From NCBI GenBank assembly GCA_913046155.1, contig CAJWRY010000008.1, positions 1-23,918 of the forward strand: a stretch of DNA of 23,918 nucleotides, written 5' to 3'. Of the stretch, positions 22,721 through 23,918 are shown piece by piece. Origin of the DNA: an uncultured Candidatus Nemicrothrix sp. (lineage in GTDB: Bacteria > Actinomycetota > Acidimicrobiia > Acidimicrobiales > UBA8592). Below the pieces are notes generated by a model. That model saw only the letters and a list, made by a program, of their open reading frames with translations, did no database searches and was not told where the DNA came from. The translations under genes and the position numbers were made by a program. Each line of letters begins with the position of its first letter. Position 1 is the first letter of the stretch.

Positions 22721-22732
22721 GATAATAAATCT
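22721..22732 (+). promoter_or_regulatory. Extended -10 box (TGTGATAAT) at the ABM gene GTG start
   Basis: GATAAT (22721-22726), preceded by TGT, forms an extended -10. Six bases (aaatct) separate it from GTG 22733. It supports GTG as a leaderless start rather than the TTG that overlaps the upstream gene. Confidence 0.5.
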
Positions 22733-23137
22733 GTGTCAACCTTATTAGCCCATGTCAAAATTAAGCATGGGTTGGAAGATCATTGGGAAGGAATTGCACA
22801 AAGGGTCTTTTCCGCAACCCACGACAATGAAGAAGGGTGCGTTAGATATGAGTATTGGAGAGGCTCCGAACCGAGAACGTACTATGTGCTCCTCTCATTT
22901 CAGAGTTTTGATGATTTTATGACCCATCAGGTCGCAGATTATCATCACAATACTGATTTCCGAGACTGCTTTGAGGACTTTAATCTAGAGTGGGTTGACC
23001 CGATAGAGAATGCCTCGCCTTTGATACAATCCGAAACTTCCGGAGAGACGAAGGAAGATAGGGGCGAGGTTTGGAATAATTACGTTCGAAACCATAGCAG
23101 CGAAATTCCCGCATGGTGGCTTAAACAGAGGGACTAA
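22733..23137 (+). CDS. Antibiotic biosynthesis monooxygenase (ABM) domain protein
   Basis: From GTG 22733 the product has 134 residues. The first 95 have the ABM ferredoxin-like pattern: STLLAHVKIKHGLEDHWEGIAQRV, then GCVRYEYWRG, YYVLLSFQSFDDFMTHQ and the VADYHH pair. ABM proteins are cofactor-free monooxygenases on quinols or polyketides, or have heme-degrading or stress roles, so the substrate is unknown. A charged C-terminal tail of about 40 residues (SETSGETKEDRGE, then PAWWLKQRD) is unusual for the minimal fold. An in-frame TTG at 22685 would extend it by 16 non-conserved residues and overlap the upstream stop, so GTG is preferred. The neighbouring 2OG-Fe(II) oxygenase suggests a small oxidative unit. 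Confidence 0.72.
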   Translation: MSTLLAHVKIKHGLEDHWEGIAQRVFSATHDNEEGCVRYEYWRGSEPRTYYVLLSFQSFDDFMTHQVADYHHNTDFRDCFEDFNLEWVDPIENASPLIQSETSGETKEDRGEVWNNYVRNHSSEIPAWWLKQRD

Positions 23138-23215
23138 AAAGATACAAATACTAAAAAATCAAGTCGCTAGTATTGAAGTTTTAGCTTCTATTGCATCAAA
23201 TCTTAGTGACCGCAA

Positions 23216-23227
23216 TAGGCTTAGATT
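23216..23227 (+). promoter_or_regulatory. Candidate -10 box for leaderless start of menB
   Basis: TAGGCT (23216-23221) lies 6 nt (tagatt) before ATG 23228. A possible TTGCAT -35 at 23191-23196 is 19 nt upstream. No SD is present. Confidence 0.5.
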
Positions 23228-23918
23228 ATGGGATCATTTGTTTCCGAAATTTTTAATGAGGAGCTCTGGAGTGAAGTCGAAGGCTTTGATTTTCGGGATA
23301 TCACGTATCACAGAGCAAAGAAGCAGGGAACCGTTCGAATAGCTTTTAACAGACCCGAAGTTCGGAACGCATTCCGTCCTCTAACAGTTGATGAACTATA
23401 TAGGGCTTTAGATCATGCGCGAATGAGTACTGACGTAGGATGCATACTATTAACTGGGAATGGGCCGTCCCCTAAAGATGGTGGCTGGGCATTTTGCTCT
23501 GGAGGTGATCAAAGAATTCGTGGCAAAGATGGCTATAAATATGCTGACGATGACTCTGCTGATTCAATTGATACTTCCAAAGTAGGGCGACTTCACATAC
23601 TTGAGGTTCAACGGTTAATTCGTTCGATGCCAAAACCAGTCATTGCTGTAGTTAACGGGTGGGCTGTCGGTGGTGGCCATAGTCTACATGTGACATGCGA
23701 TCTAACGATTGCGAGCTTGGAAATGGCAAGATTTAAGCAAACTGACACTGATGTCGCTAGCTTTGACGGCGGATTTGGTAGCGCTTATTTAGCCCGACAG
23801 GTTGGGCAAAAATTTGCAAGAGAGATTTTTTTACTCGGTGATGAATATTCAGCTCAAGAAGCTAAAGATATGGGGATGGTCAATGCGATTGCTCCTCACC
23901 CCGAATTAGAGAATTATG
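23228..23918 (+). CDS. menB: 1,4-dihydroxy-2-naphthoyl-CoA synthase (3' truncated by window edge)
   Basis: A crotonase-fold enzyme that cyclises o-succinylbenzoyl-CoA to 1,4-dihydroxy-2-naphthoyl-CoA in menaquinone synthesis. The first 230 residues are visible; the frame is open to the window end. It follows Mtb MenB closely: AFNRPEVRNAFRPLTVDELYR, LLTGNGPSPKDGGWAFCSGGDQRIRG, LHILEVQRLIRSMPKPVIAVVNGWAVGGGHSLH, and the catalytic Asp region FKQTDTDVASFDGGFGSAYLARQVG. The SGGDQR and SFDGG motifs separate MenB from ordinary enoyl-CoA hydratases. The start at ATG 23228 is supported by a TAGGCT -10 box. This implies menaquinone-based respiration. Confidence 0.95.
   Translation, partial: MGSFVSEIFNEELWSEVEGFDFRDITYHRAKKQGTVRIAFNRPEVRNAFRPLTVDELYRALDHARMSTDVGCILLTGNGPSPKDGGWAFCSGGDQRIRGKDGYKYADDDSADSIDTSKVGRLHILEVQRLIRSMPKPVIAVVNGWAVGGGHSLHVTCDLTIASLEMARFKQTDTDVASFDGGFGSAYLARQVGQKFAREIFLLGDEYSAQEAKDMGMVNAIAPHPELENY

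Noticed and set aside
22685..22732. TTG start for the ABM protein overlapping the 2OG oxygenase stop
   Set aside because: The 16 added residues are outside the ABM fold. GTG 22733 matches the family N-terminus and has an extended -10.
23138..23227. Short GAAG/CTTC inverted repeat near 23175 as a terminator
   Set aside because: Only 4-5 bp with an AT loop and no U-tract; too weak to call.

Overview
This window is a compact stretch of an actinobacterial chromosome with modest GC content. Four things point to Actinobacteriota. It carries a mycothione reductase, an enzyme of mycothiol metabolism. It has the gene order pgsA-gcvH-garA-ftsR-DUF151 nuclease-resR, which matches the Mycobacterium tuberculosis Rv1822-Rv1830 neighbourhood as I remember it. 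Its leucyl-tRNA synthetase and MenB are of mycobacterial type. Many unlinked genes start directly at a TANNNT -10 box, as in leaderless actinobacterial transcripts. The small intergenic gaps and tail-to-tail overlaps suggest a streamlined genome, possibly a marine Acidimicrobiia-like lineage. That last placement is inference. I see no mobile elements, CRISPR arrays, tRNAs or rRNAs.

Layout. Bases 1-5224: the C-terminal end of gcvP, an enoyl-CoA hydratase, a D-2-hydroxyacid dehydrogenase (minus strand), and an SDR-mtr pair. Bases 5294-11195: aroC facing a minus-strand block that reads pgsA, gcvH, garA, ftsR, bifunctional nuclease, resR, gcvT, followed by a divergent HIT gene. Bases 11185-14260: a DUF2079 membrane protein and two HAD phosphatases. 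Bases 14312-17104: leuS. Bases 17141-18028: an AhpD-like redox protein. Bases 18004-21628: a membrane J-domain protein, a zinc-ribbon protein, murF and an M23 peptidase. Bases 21721-23918: a 2OG-Fe(II) oxygenase, an ABM monooxygenase and the start of menB.

The main find is at 17141-18028. A 295-codon AhpD/carboxymuconolactone-decarboxylase-family frame is interrupted by one in-frame TGA (17300-17302). The TGA sits exactly where the second cysteine of the CxxC active site belongs. A 7-bp hairpin follows, with a 5-nt loop whose second base is G, placed where a bacterial SECIS element should be. The best reading is a selenoprotein with a CxxU active site. Ordinary gene calling would report a truncated TTG-start fragment and an apparently empty 400-base gap.

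A second general signal is a repeated start grammar, TANNNT-N6-ATG/GTG with no Shine-Dalgarno, before at least nine genes across the window, including the selenoprotein candidate. A tenth case (gcvH) also has an SD-like AAGG. This implies widespread leaderless transcription and helps choose several start codons. Internal operon genes instead show SD motifs or stop/start overlaps.

Functionally, the central block joins the glycine cleavage system (GcvP, GcvT, GcvH) to GarA, an FHA switch of 2-oxoglutarate and glutamate metabolism, and to the MerR-type cell-cycle regulators FtsR and ResR. MurF and the M23 peptidase serve the cell wall, and PgsA-like protein serves phospholipid synthesis. Mtr and the AhpD-like protein are thiol/selenol redox functions.
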